64,000 bases of DNA from Streptococcus parasanguinis (GTDB lineage: Bacteria > Bacillota > Bacilli > Lactobacillales > Streptococcaceae): positions 61,605 through 125,604 of the forward strand of contig NZ_CABFMD010000034.1 in assembly GCF_901875555.1 (NCBI RefSeq). Direction: 5' to 3'. Below, in pieces: positions 8,077 to 16,292 of this stretch (position 1 is the stretch's first letter; every line of letters starts with the position of its first letter). The translations under genes were made by a program, and so were the position numbers. The notes beneath the pieces were generated by a model that searched no databases, was not told the DNA's origin, and saw nothing but the letters and a program-made list of their open reading frames with translations.

Positions 8077-8863
8077 ACTGAGCAACCTGACGTTCACTTA
8101 TCCGGAACGGTCCTTTAGCTTGGATGTTGAAGACAAACACTTCGCCGAACCGATGGTGGCGATTGTTGGCCAAAATGGTGCCGGCAAATCAACGCTCTTC
8201 AAATTGTTGACGGGCTTGCTGACACCACAAACCGGTGTGATTAAGATCGATGGAGAAAATTTTAATGATCTTAAACCAGTCGAAAAGTTACTGAAGGTTG
8301 GGATTACTTTTCAGAATCCTGACGATCAGCTTTTCAACCCGACCGTTCAACGAGAGGTGGAGTGGAGTGTCGCGCAGATCATGGATGACCACGACACGAT
8401 TACGAGGCGGGCTTTAGCGGCTCTAAAAAGAGTTGGCTTGGATGATAAAACAGCTGAAAGTCCATATGACCTGTCATTGTCGGAACGCAAGCTGTTGAGC
8501 GTTGCCACAGTTTTGGCAGTGGATCCGACGATTTATTTATTTGATGAGCCGATGATGTCGCTTGATTGGGAAAGCCGGCGCAAGTTGACCGCAATTTTCC
8601 ATCAGTTGGCTGATTCGGGCCACCAAGTTGTGACCATCACCCATGACATGGATTGGGTCGCCGCCGAGTTTGAGTCGGTGTATGTTATGGAACACGGGAA
8701 GTTTGGCTTCGCCGGCAGTCCACGGGAATTGTTCAGCGATCACGAACTTGTCCAGCGAGTGGGATTACTACCACCGCGGATTATGGACATAGCGAAGTCG
8801 CTGGGTGATTCACAGACATATTTATCGGTTAATGATTATTGCCAGAAAAATCGAGATGTATAG
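8063..8863 (+). CDS. ECF transporter ATPase A2 with degenerate signature motif
   Basis: A 266-residue ABC ATPase. Walker A GQNGAGKST, Q-loop TFQNPDDQ, Walker B YLFDEP with the catalytic Glu, and H-loop ITHDMDW are intact, but the signature reads LSLSERK instead of LSGGQ. Together with A1, which keeps LSGGQ, the dimer would have one complete composite site (A2 Walker/H-loop with A1 signature) and one degenerate site. The ATG follows AAGGAGG within the A1 coding end. It is the last gene of the operon. Confidence 0.87.
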   Translation: MSTIELSNLTFTYPERSFSLDVEDKHFAEPMVAIVGQNGAGKSTLFKLLTGLLTPQTGVIKIDGENFNDLKPVEKLLKVGITFQNPDDQLFNPTVQREVEWSVAQIMDDHDTITRRALAALKRVGLDDKTAESPYDLSLSERKLLSVATVLAVDPTIYLFDEPMMSLDWESRRKLTAIFHQLADSGHQVVTITHDMDWVAAEFESVYVMEHGKFGFAGSPRELFSDHELVQRVGLLPPRIMDIAKSLGDSQTYLSVNDYCQKNRDV

Positions 8864-8942
8864 AAAAAGTCACCTCTGCGGGTTTTCCAGGTTGAAGGAT
8901 TAACTTCAGCTTCTGGCAAGAACTCACATGGGTGACTTTTGT
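8864..8942 (+). terminator. Long stem structure after the ECF operon
   Basis: AAAAGTCACC just after the stop pairs with GGTGACTTTT ending at 8940, enclosing about 50 nt with a further short hairpin (GTTGAAG to CTTCAGC region). The right arm ends in TTTT. It probably terminates the operon and may mark the right end of the imported block. Confidence 0.5.
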
Positions 8943-8995
8943 GTTTAATAACGTTTCATGATCATCGGGTGGCTTCCTCAGATAACTCGGTTTGA

Positions 8996-9495
8996 TTTGC
9001 CAGTAACTATCTCTTTGGTTTGATCAATTCTGTCATTTATCTTGTGCTTGCCCTTCAAAAGGCTTCTACGGTGAGGTTTTGACAACTCTCTATTTCACCA
9101 TCATGCAGCCAATTGGTCTCTTAGTTTGGATCTATCAAGCCCAGTTCAAAAAAGAACAGCAGGAATTCGTGGGTCGTAAATTGGATGCGGTGGGATGGAT
9201 CAAGTACTTATCAATTAGTGTGCTTTGGGGGTTAACCTTTGGTTTCATTTACCAATCCGTTGGCGCCAATCGTCCGTTCCGTAATTCTATTACCGATGCG
9301 ACAAATGGTGTTGGTCAGCTCTTGATGACAGCTGTTTACCGTGAACAATGGATTTTCTGGGCAGCTACCAATGTATTCTCCATCTATCTTTGGTGGGGAA
9401 AGAGCCTTCAAATTCAAGGGAAATACTTTATTTACTTGATCAACAGTCTGGTTGGTTGGTACCAATGGAGCAAGGCAGCTAAGAAAGGCTACTAG
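8996..9495 (+). pseudogene. pnuC: Nicotinamide riboside/mononucleotide transporter PnuC, 5'-truncated and frameshifted
   Basis: The intact frame (TTG at 9079 or later) reads the C-terminal half of PnuC, including the hallmark YREQWIFWAATNVFSIYLWW. Upstream homology continues in another frame from 8996 (FASNYLFGLINSVIYLVLAL, then QK). The frames meet at CTTCAAAAGGCTTC (about 9053-9066), where one missing A explains the shift, since CAA AAA GGC would restore QKGFYGEV. About the first 100 residues expected of PnuC are absent. The broken end lies about 55 bp from the ECF operon, so insertion of that operon probably removed the gene start. Confidence 0.85.
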
Positions 9496-9512
9496 TAACA
9501 ATCAATAAAATC

Positions 9513-9544
9513 AAGAGGTGGGCATGTTACTCCACCTCTTTTTG
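9513..9544 (+). terminator. Terminator of the pnuC remnant
   Basis: AAGAGGTGG and CCACCTCTT arms over a GCATGTTACT loop, followed by a T-run. Confidence 0.75.
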
Positions 9545-9613
9545 TGATATACTAGAGTAGTTTTTGAGACCTTGTAGAAGAACGCTCATTTCAAAGAAGT
9601 AAAAGGAGAAAAC

Positions 9614-10552
9614 ATGGACATCTTTTTGAGGAGTATATCAGGGATCCTGGTCATTCTGGGGATGATTTTAGTGGGCTTTGTCATAGGTGAAAAAGGCTGG
9701 TTTGATGACAAGTCACGTGGTTTGATCGCAAAATTAGTCACTCAAATCGCTCTGCCCTGCTATATGCTCTACACCATCACACAGCGTTTTACAGCGACTG
9801 CCCTCCTAAAAATGTTACCAGAACTGCGTTTTCCTGCCCTGTCTATGGTCATTTTACTTGGCATCGCGACAGCAGTAGCTAGGATCTTTGCAGTGAGACA
9901 AGACCACCGGGGCCTCTTTATTTCCATGTTTTTTAACTCCAATACGATTTTTGTGGGTCTTCCCATTAACCAAGCCCTTTTCGGAGATGCCAGTATTCCC
10001 TATGTTTTGATCTATTACATGTGTAATACGACCTTTTTCTGGACCTTGGGGACCTACCTGATCCAGCGGGATGGCGAGGGAGAAGCTCAGTTTGATCTCA
10101 AAACGAGTCTGAAAAAAGTCTTTTCTCCTCCTCTCATGGGCTTTCTCTTAGGGCTAGTCTTGGTGATTCTTCATATCAAGCTCCCTACCTTTTTAGCCAG
10201 TGATTTACAGTATCTGGGTAATTTGACAACTCCTTTATCCATGATATTTATTGGTTTATCAGTGTCCAATGCAGGACTAAAGCAGCTGACTCTGAAAAAA
10301 GACCAATTCTTAATTCTGTTAGGACGCTTCGTGGTTGCCCCACTCTTGATGGCGACCATTGTTTACTGGGCACCTCTTCCAAGCTTGATGAAGCAAGTCT
10401 TTATCATTCAGTCCGCTATGCCAGTGATGACCAATGCCCCGGTCGTTGCCAGACTCTATGGAGCCGATAGCGATTACGCAGCGGTCATGGTGACAGAGAC
10501 GACCCTTGCTACCATGGTGGTGATCCCAATACTCATGGTGTTGATGGCTTGA
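9614..10552 (+). CDS. AEC-family (auxin efflux carrier type) permease
   Basis: A 312-residue membrane protein with about ten predicted helices arranged as two bundles. The conserved Asn/Pro-containing segments of the AEC family are present ([10 protein letters not shown] near 56, [12 protein letters not shown] near 105). Bacterial relatives export or exchange organic acids such as malate, but the substrate cannot be read from sequence. AAAAGGAGA lies before the ATG and a TATACT -10 is near 9547. It is apparently a single-gene unit. Confidence 0.85.
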   Translation: MDIFLRSISGILVILGMILVGFVIGEKGWFDDKSRGLIAKLVTQIALPCYMLYTITQRFTATALLKMLPELRFPALSMVILLGIATAVARIFAVRQDHRGLFISMFFNSNTIFVGLPINQALFGDASIPYVLIYYMCNTTFFWTLGTYLIQRDGEGEAQFDLKTSLKKVFSPPLMGFLLGLVLVILHIKLPTFLASDLQYLGNLTTPLSMIFIGLSVSNAGLKQLTLKKDQFLILLGRFVVAPLLMATIVYWAPLPSLMKQVFIIQSAMPVMTNAPVVARLYGADSDYAAVMVTETTLATMVVIPILMVLMA

Positions 10553-10565
10553 TCAATTTAAAAAT

Positions 10566-10772
10566 GTGAAGCAACAGCCTTATCAAGGGGAACCACTTAC
10601 TAAAACTGAATTACTCGAAAAATATCCAAAATTGGAAGCTTTTCTCAATACATTAGCTGGTAACATTACAGAAAGCCAAATGAGTCAACTCAACTACCAA
10701 GTTGGTGTGGAAGGAAAATCAGCTAAAGAAATAGCACGTGAATTTTTGATTCAAGAAGCTCTTCTAAAGTAG
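10566..10772 (+). pseudogene. Remnant of an osmoprotectant (glycine betaine/choline) binding domain
   Basis: The 68-codon frame (GTG start, no proper ribosome site) reads like only the last part of an OpuC/ProX-type substrate-binding domain: [17 protein letters not shown], then [13 protein letters not shown], then [12 protein letters not shown]. Known family members are around 300 residues, or about 500 when fused to the permease, so most of the gene is gone. It sits 14 bp after the AEC permease stop, and deletion probably joined the two. Function is unlikely. Confidence 0.75.
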
Positions 10773-10796
10773 AAGCAGATTTCCTTATGAATTCTT

Positions 10797-10829
10797 AAAA
10801 ATCTTCGATTTGTATTCGAAGATTTTTTG
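10797..10829 (+). terminator. Terminator after the osmoprotectant gene remnant
   Basis: AAAATCTTCGA and TCGAAGATTTTTT arms over TTTGTAT. Kept although the gene itself is mostly lost. Confidence 0.85.
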
Positions 10830-10851
10830 TTATGAAAATTTTACTTTCCAC

Positions 10852-10912
10852 TTGACAAGTGAGTAAGTACTCACTATAATAGTCTCATATTTAAAAGTGA
10901 GTAAACACTCAC
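10852..10912 (+). promoter_or_regulatory. TetR-controlled promoter with two operators
   Basis: TTGACA (10852-10857), 17 bp, TATAAT (10875-10880). The palindrome GTGAGTAAGTACTCAC (10859-10874) lies inside the spacer and ends at the -10. A second palindrome GTGAGTAAACACTCAC (10897-10912) lies just upstream of the AGGAGG ribosome site. GTGAGTAnnnACTCAC-type sites are typical of TetR regulators, and a TetR gene closes this operon, so autoregulation is inferred. Confidence 0.85.
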
Positions 10913-10926
10913 CTAGGAGGATGCAA

Positions 10927-11643
10927 ATGAAAACATTGCTACATTTACAAGATTTAGAAAAATCTTTTGGTCGTCAAATGGTCTTAGATCAGGTTAGTTT
11001 TGATTTACAGCCTGGGAAAATCATTGGTCTAATCGGTCCATCGGGTGCTGGTAAATCAACTATGATTAAAACCATGTTAGGAATGGAAAAGGCGGATAGC
11101 GGTATCGCTTTAGTTTTAGACCATACCATGCCCAATCGTCATATTCTGGGAGATATTGGCTATATGGCTCAATCAGATGCTCTTTATGAAGCCTTGTCAG
11201 GAGAAGAAAATTTGGAATTTTTCGGTCAGCTAAAAGGCCTATCAAAAAAAGTCTTAAAGGATAAAATTGCCCATGTAGCTCAAGTAGTCGATTTGACAGA
11301 GCATTTAAACAAGGCAGTAGCTGGTTATTCCGGAGGGATGAAACGACGCTTGTCCCTAGCCATTGCGCTTTTAGGAAATCCGCAACTCTTGATTTTGGAC
11401 GAACCAACTGTTGGAATCGACCCTTCGCTTCGAAAGAAAATCTGGCAAGAGTTGATGGCGCTCAGAGACAAGGGGGTAGGAATCCTAGTCACCACTCATG
11501 TTATGGATGAAGCAGAGCTTACGGATAAGGTTGGCCTCTTGTTAGGTGGAAAAATCATTGCCTTTGATACACCAAAAAATCTCAAAGAAGGTTATGGTGT
11601 TTCAAGTATTGAAGAAGTCTTTTTGAAGGCGGAAGGAGAGTAA
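10927..11643 (+). CDS. ABC transporter ATPase (drug/antimicrobial exporter type)
   Basis: A 238-residue nucleotide-binding subunit with Walker A GPSGAGKST, signature YSGGMKRR, Walker B LLILDEP and H-loop TTHVMDE. The C-terminal SSIEEVFLKAEGE is typical of the DrrA/CcmA-like group. The ATG at 10927 is chosen because AGGAGG ends at 10920. The upstream GTG at 10897 lies inside the second operator and is not credible. It is followed after one base by the permease gene. With the TetR gene it forms an inducible three-gene exporter operon whose substrate is unknown. Confidence 0.9.
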   Translation: MKTLLHLQDLEKSFGRQMVLDQVSFDLQPGKIIGLIGPSGAGKSTMIKTMLGMEKADSGIALVLDHTMPNRHILGDIGYMAQSDALYEALSGEENLEFFGQLKGLSKKVLKDKIAHVAQVVDLTEHLNKAVAGYSGGMKRRLSLAIALLGNPQLLILDEPTVGIDPSLRKKIWQELMALRDKGVGILVTTHVMDEAELTDKVGLLLGGKIIAFDTPKNLKEGYGVSSIEEVFLKAEGE

Positions 11644-11644
11644 G

Positions 11645-12727
11645 ATGAGAACCTTAGCTATTGCGAAAAAAGTATTAAAAGAATTGCTTCGTGATAAACG
11701 AACTCTTGCCATGATGTTTGTAGCACCAGTCTTTATCATGTGGTTGATGAATCTCATGTTTTCGGCTAGTACAGCCGTGAATATTAAACTAGCAACACAA
11801 GATCTTCCAACTAGTTTGGTGACGAAAATGGATGATCTGGACCATGTTAGTGTACAGACTTACAACGATCTCAATCAAGCAAAGAAAGACTTAGCTGATG
11901 AAAAAGTAGATGCGGTGGTTTCTTATAAAAACGGTGAATATCAGGTCGATTATGCAAATACAGATGCTTCTAAAACATCCATGACTCGACAAGTATTGCG
12001 GACCAGTATCGCCAGCGAAGGAAGTAATCAATTAATGACTCGCGTCAAACAAGCTCTTCCACAATTGAATTTGGAGGCAAAAACACCGGAAATCAAGGAA
12101 TTCTACCAGTATGGTGATGAAAATACAAGCTTTTTTACAAGTATGATTCCAGTTTTGATAGGCTTTGTCGTTTTCTTTTTTGTTTTTTTGATTTCAGGCA
12201 TGGCATTGTTGAAAGAACGCACCAGTGGTACACTAGAGCGTTTATTAGCAACTCCAGTCAAACGTTCTGAAATCGTATATGGTTACATGTTGTCTTACGG
12301 TCTCATTGCGATTATTCAAACAGCAGTCGTAGTCCTAGCTGCCATTTGGTTATTAGATGTAGAAGTTGTTGGAAATTTATTTCATGTTATAATAGTTAAT
12401 GTAGTACTGGCTCTTGTAGCATTGGCCTTCGGAATTCTCTTGTCTACCTTGGCCAAATCAGAATTCCAAATGATGCAGTTTATTCCTCTTGTGATCATGC
12501 CACAGCTCTTTTTCTCAGGAATTATTCCATTGTCATCGATGGGAGATTGGGCTCAGATGGTCGGTAGATTTTTGCCTTTGACCTATTCTGGTGATGCAAT
12601 GAGTCAGATTATTCTTTACGGACGTGGCCTTGGAGACGTTTTGCCAAATATCGGTGTTCTACTGATTTTCCTTGTCATTTTGACAATCCTCAATATTGTA
12701 GGCTTACGCCGTTACCGTAAAGTTTAA
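11645..12727 (+). CDS. ABC-2 type permease subunit
   Basis: A 360-residue membrane protein. One N-terminal helix (about 22-42) is followed by an extracellular domain of roughly 120 residues and then five helices from about 165 to 355, including the amphipathic LLKERTSGTLERLLATPV element characteristic of ABC-2 permeases. It partners the ATPase immediately upstream (1-bp gap) to export a substrate, probably a toxic compound given the TetR control. Confidence 0.9.
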   Translation: MRTLAIAKKVLKELLRDKRTLAMMFVAPVFIMWLMNLMFSASTAVNIKLATQDLPTSLVTKMDDLDHVSVQTYNDLNQAKKDLADEKVDAVVSYKNGEYQVDYANTDASKTSMTRQVLRTSIASEGSNQLMTRVKQALPQLNLEAKTPEIKEFYQYGDENTSFFTSMIPVLIGFVVFFFVFLISGMALLKERTSGTLERLLATPVKRSEIVYGYMLSYGLIAIIQTAVVVLAAIWLLDVEVVGNLFHVIIVNVVLALVALAFGILLSTLAKSEFQMMQFIPLVIMPQLFFSGIIPLSSMGDWAQMVGRFLPLTYSGDAMSQIILYGRGLGDVLPNIGVLLIFLVILTILNIVGLRRYRKV

Positions 12728-12765
12728 AGAAAAACACAAAAAATACTAAAAGGGATGACTGTTCA

Positions 12766-13389
12766 ATGGATAAGACTATTTTTGAATCGTTTGAAGATTA
12801 CTTAGAGGAAGCTGATTATCCTCAAGGGAAGAAAAAAATTATGCGGTCGGCAGTGGATCTCATTTCGACCAAGGGCTATGATGGCACCTCTACCCTTCAC
12901 ATAGCTGAGCATGCTGGACTCAGTCAAGCTACCTTATTTAAGTATTTTAAAACGAAAGTCGATTTGTTAACAGCTATTTTACACCCTGTTGTCCCAGGGC
13001 TTTTCGGAAGTTTTTTTGAAGAACTGTTGACTTTTGAAACGACAGAAGAAAAAGTTCATTATCTCGTCCATAATCGAATGACCTATCTCAAAAAAAATCG
13101 TGCCTTGATGAAAATTATTTTTCACGAATTGTTCTCTAATAAGAAATTGAGACATGAACAGATTTTTATCTGGAATACTATCCAGGATAAACTTCTGATG
13201 CTCCACAAGGAATTGTTGGCAGATCCACGTGTTAATCCTGAATTAACGATTCCTCAAATGGTTCGCATCTGTGTAGGTCCTTTGTTAGCTTACTTTTCTC
13301 AACTGTATATCGTTGGTGACAATGGCGAAATGAGAGAAGAGGATTTAGAATTGTTAGAAAAGCAAATCTTAGGAGGCTTGTGGAAGTAG
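12766..13389 (+). CDS. TetR-family repressor of the ABC exporter operon
   Basis: A 207-residue regulator. The N-terminal helix-turn-helix spans about residues 20-66 (IMRSAVDLISTKGYDGTSTL, then HIAEHAGLSQATLFKYF). The rest is a divergent ligand-binding domain. As the last gene of the operon it most likely binds the paired GTGAGTA palindromes at 10859 and 10897, giving feedback control of itself and the exporter. Confidence 0.88.
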   Translation: MDKTIFESFEDYLEEADYPQGKKKIMRSAVDLISTKGYDGTSTLHIAEHAGLSQATLFKYFKTKVDLLTAILHPVVPGLFGSFFEELLTFETTEEKVHYLVHNRMTYLKKNRALMKIIFHELFSNKKLRHEQIFIWNTIQDKLLMLHKELLADPRVNPELTIPQMVRICVGPLLAYFSQLYIVGDNGEMREEDLELLEKQILGGLWK

Positions 13390-13445
13390 CAATTTTCTAA
13401 ATATAGAATGAAAAAACAACTTTTAAAAGTTGATTCAGATTGAAG

Positions 13446-13476
13446 ACAAACGTCATTTTTGGCGTTTGTTTTTTTG
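13446..13476 (+). terminator. Terminator of the exporter operon
   Basis: ACAAACG and CGTTTGT arms over TCATTTTTGG, followed by seven or more T. Confidence 0.75.
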
Positions 13477-13528
13477 TATTTGATAATCCGTAAAAGGCAT
13501 AGCAATTTTGGATGATGAATAGAATAAG

Positions 13529-13569
13529 AAAAAGCTCAAGTTTTCATTGATACAACTTGAGCTTTTCTT
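13529..13569. terminator. Bidirectional terminator
   Basis: AAGCTCAAGTT and AACTTGAGCTT arms with A-run before and T-run after. It serves the minus-strand gene ending at 13568 and any read-through from the plus strand. Confidence 0.75.
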
Positions 13570-13900
13570 ATATGAGGGCTAATAAAATAGTGATTACCAG
13601 AGCGATTCCCAATCGAATGACAAGGTGGGCTAGATTGAAGTTTTCTTTGTGCTTGCCATTCCAATAGGCTCCGTAGCAAATCAACCCACAGCCGATTAGC
13701 CAAATGAATAAAGCAACAATCGGCAAAAAGCAGTAGAGGATGAGAGATAAGGTCGCAATGCTACTTCCGATAAGGAGAAGCCGATTTCCTAAAGTGTTTT
13801 TGCCCTTTCTTAATTCTGAAAGGCTAGCCATGAAATGAAGAAGAGCAAAAGCAAGGGCTAAGAAGGCTGTAATAATGTTAACAATGTAACAAAGTGGCAT
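13568..13900 (-). CDS. Small membrane protein of unknown function
   Basis: A 110-residue protein with four hydrophobic segments (about 4-26, 42-60, 62-80, 92-110) separated by short charged turns. I recognise no family motif. It is followed by a terminator and has its own short spacer from the HXXEE gene, which lies upstream on the same strand. TTACATTG-rich sequence at 13920-13940 could hold a promoter but none is clear. Confidence 0.65.
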   Translation of the reverse strand: MPLCYIVNIITAFLALAFALLHFMASLSELRKGKNTLGNRLLLIGSSIATLSLILYCFLPIVALFIWLIGCGLICYGAYWNGKHKENFNLAHLVIRLGIALVITILLALI

Positions 13901-13968
13901 ATTTGTTTTCTTTCTAGGATAATTAAAGTAAATGTAATGTGATAGTGTTCAGAACTTAAGACCTTAAC

Positions 13969-14451
13969 TTACCTTAGTTTGAGAGTCTTCTTATGAAGAA
14001 CCATGAATGAAAGCACAAGATTAACAATGATAAGGGTTAAAGTGATAAAAGAGTAGCAATAAAGATTGATTGGTACGTTATTTTTGAGATAGAATAGAGA
14101 AAATAAACTCGTAAAAATGCCAGTTAGCAATCCCGGCGCATATTTTCGAATAACAATTGTCTGAATAAGATGTCCGAACACATGATAGATATAAGCGATT
14201 ACGATGGTTGTGTAAATGGTATAGTTGTTAAATTGGTAACTAAGATAAAGTGTTATCATTAGAAGTAAAAGTTGCTCCAAGACAATGGCATTGAAAGCAA
14301 AAGGAGTGTAATAAGATAGGATTCGATTGTTTGGATACTGGATTGATATTTTTTTGGCAAAGGATGGCATCCAAACGATTTCTTCGAGTTCGTGAAGCAT
14401 GAATAGGGCTGGAAAAAGAAAATAAAATTGCACGATGGACATTGAAAACAC
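13969..14451 (-). CDS. HXXEE domain membrane protein
   Basis: A 160-residue protein with about five predicted helices and the signature HELEE near residue 20, plus a second conserved His (HVFGH near 90). HXXEE proteins are putative membrane enzymes or metal binders of unknown role. It starts seven bases after the TetR gene stop, behind a GAAAGGAGTG site, so both are probably co-transcribed and it may belong to the same metal-responsive unit. That link is inferred from spacing only. Confidence 0.75.
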   Translation of the reverse strand: MFSMSIVQFYFLFPALFMLHELEEIVWMPSFAKKISIQYPNNRILSYYTPFAFNAIVLEQLLLLMITLYLSYQFNNYTIYTTIVIAYIYHVFGHLIQTIVIRKYAPGLLTGIFTSLFSLFYLKNNVPINLYCYSFITLTLIIVNLVLSFMVLHKKTLKLR

Positions 14452-14457
14452 TCCTTT

Positions 14458-15033
14458 CTAATTCGAACCCACTTTCAGAATCTCCAAATAAAACTGGATC
14501 ACTTCTTGTTCGGAGTAGGACTTGCCTTTTTTCAACCACCAGCTGAGGGTTTCAATGAAGTGGCTAACGACCAAGTGCTTGAGATAGGAGTGAGGGAGAG
14601 TTGGATGGGCCTTGATGAGTTCGTCGGCTAACATAGGGTAGACGTCATGTTCCAGTTCTTTTCGCAGTTGTCGGATAAAATAATCATTTTTTGAAAGCAA
14701 TAGACTGGTTACATGGTCTTGATTTTTCTTGAAATGCTGAAAAATATGGGCCAGGTAGTCTTGTGGAGAGAGGTGCTGAGCACGCTCAAATAAATGGTGA
14801 AAGAGCTGTTGGCAGAGTTCATCCAGCAGTAACTCTTTGCTCTCATAATGGCTGTAAAAGGTTGATCGCCCGACATCAGCGAGGTCAATGATTTCTTGAA
14901 CCGTTATGGCTTCATAGTCTTTTTGGTTAAGTAATTGTAAAAAAGCTTTATAGATAGCATTTCGAGTCTTGGTAATGCGACGATCTGGAACTTTCATATG
15001 GACAATTTGAACAAACTGTTCAATAACGTACAT
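14458..15033 (-). CDS. sczA: TetR-family regulator, SczA-like by position
   Basis: The HTH (TVQEIIDLADVGRSTFYSHY) lies close to the N terminus and a helical C-terminal domain follows. A TTG at 15183 would add 50 residues unlike TetR N termini, so the ATG at 15033 is chosen, and an ATG at 14997 is an alternative. It is divergent from czcD. In S. pneumoniae the TetR-type zinc sensor SczA sits next to czcD and activates it, so the same role is inferred here from synteny rather than motif. The HXXEE gene follows in the same direction. Confidence 0.65.
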   Translation of the reverse strand: MYVIEQFVQIVHMKVPDRRITKTRNAIYKAFLQLLNQKDYEAITVQEIIDLADVGRSTFYSHYESKELLLDELCQQLFHHLFERAQHLSPQDYLAHIFQHFKKNQDHVTSLLLSKNDYFIRQLRKELEHDVYPMLADELIKAHPTLPHSYLKHLVVSHFIETLSWWLKKGKSYSEQEVIQFYLEILKVGSN

Positions 15034-15279
15034 GGAGAACGGTTTGCTCCTATCCTTTCTGTTGATAGTATTGGATAATAGATAATGAAGAGAAGAGATA
15101 ATAGTCTCAGTTCTCGGAATATCTATAGAGTTAAATGATTTACGCAGTAGCTGATTGGTCTCTTTTTCGCTCTTTAGCTTCAAAGAGTACCTAATCAGCC
15201 TTGCAATGGTGGGAATAGGAATAAATTTTTATAAAAATTGATTCTGTCCCACTCCCATTATAACAAAGGAAACAAGATT

Positions 15280-16176
15280 ATGAAGACAAAACATGCAGTT
15301 TGGCTGGCTTTTTTCTTGAATCTAAGCTTTGCCATTGTTGAGTTTATAGCAGGAGGGATTTTTGGTTCCAGTGCAGTTCTTGCTGATTCGGTTCATGACT
15401 TTGGGGATGCGGTTGCTATTGGTATCTCGGCTTTCCTAGAGAGCATTTCCAATCGGAAAGAAGACAGCCATTACACCTTGGGATACAAGCGTTTTAGCCT
15501 TTTAGGGGCTATGGTGACCGCTGTGATCCTGATGACAGGGTCTGGGATGGTGATTTTGGAAAATATGGTCAAACTCTTTCACCCACAACCTGTCAATGAA
15601 GAAGGTCTTCTCTGGCTTGGAATCATTGCCATCAGTGTAAATGTCTTAGCAAGTCTGGTCATTCGTAAGGGACAAACCAAGAATGAATCCATTCTCAGCC
15701 TTCACTTTTTGGAAGACACCCTAGGTTGGGTCGCCGTCATCCTGATGGCCATTGTTCTCCGATATACTGACTGGTATATCCTGGATCCGCTCCTGTCCCT
15801 TGCTATTTCCTTCTTTATTCTTTCAAAAGCCATTCCTCGTTTTTGGTCTACGCTCAGGATTTTCCTCGATGCCGTGCCAGAAGGGGTGAACATCCAGAAG
15901 ATCAAGACGGATCTGGCAGAGTTGGACCATGTCGCTAGTATTAACCAGCTTAATCTTTGGACCATGGATGGCTTGGAAAAAAATGCCATCGTCCATGTTT
16001 GTCTGGAGCACGTCAAGCATATGGAGGTCTGTAAAGAGTCTATCCGCACCTTGCTCAAAGAGAGTGGCTTTCAAAATGTCACTATTGAAGTGGATGAAGA
16101 CCTAGCAACTCACCGTGCTCACAAGCGAAATATCGAAGAGCTGGAGGCAGAAAGTGAGCAAGAGCACCATCATTAA
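15280..16176 (+). CDS. czcD: Cation diffusion facilitator, zinc efflux
   Basis: A 298-residue CDF transporter with six helices. Metal-site motifs are ADSVHDFGDAVAIG (residues near 36-50) and HFLEDTLGW (about 143-151), giving the expected His/Asp tetrad. The C-terminal cytoplasmic domain ends with a His-rich tail (EQEHHH). It exports Zn2+ in exchange for protons. The ATG at 15280 follows AAAGGAAAC, and an earlier TTG at 15238 lies in the promoter region. The divergent TetR gene suggests zinc induction. Confidence 0.9.
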   Translation: MKTKHAVWLAFFLNLSFAIVEFIAGGIFGSSAVLADSVHDFGDAVAIGISAFLESISNRKEDSHYTLGYKRFSLLGAMVTAVILMTGSGMVILENMVKLFHPQPVNEEGLLWLGIIAISVNVLASLVIRKGQTKNESILSLHFLEDTLGWVAVILMAIVLRYTDWYILDPLLSLAISFFILSKAIPRFWSTLRIFLDAVPEGVNIQKIKTDLAELDHVASINQLNLWTMDGLEKNAIVHVCLEHVKHMEVCKESIRTLLKESGFQNVTIEVDEDLATHRAHKRNIEELEAESEQEHHH

Positions 16177-16180
16177 ATAC

Positions 16181-16223
16181 AAAACGACTCCTAGAAAAGT
16201 GGATTTTCTAGGAGTTTTGTTTT
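16181..16223 (+). terminator. Terminator of czcD
   Basis: ACTCCTAGAAAA and TTTTCTAGGAGT arms followed by TTTGTTTT. Confidence 0.85.
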
Positions 16224-16292
16224 ATTCGTTAATTTATGCTAGAATACTAAAAAGAAAAAGTTTTTCCCATATATGCTTGATAGAGGTGCTAA

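Noticed and set aside
10897..10926. GTG start giving ten extra residues to the ABC ATPase
   Set aside because: The GTG is part of the second TetR operator; the ATG at 10927 has the correctly spaced AGGAGG.
15238..15279. Match of TCTGTCCCACTC near the czcD start to the reverse complement of the repeat at 29094
   Set aside because: Only 12 nt agree and no hairpin is preserved, so chance or a very short remnant cannot be told apart.
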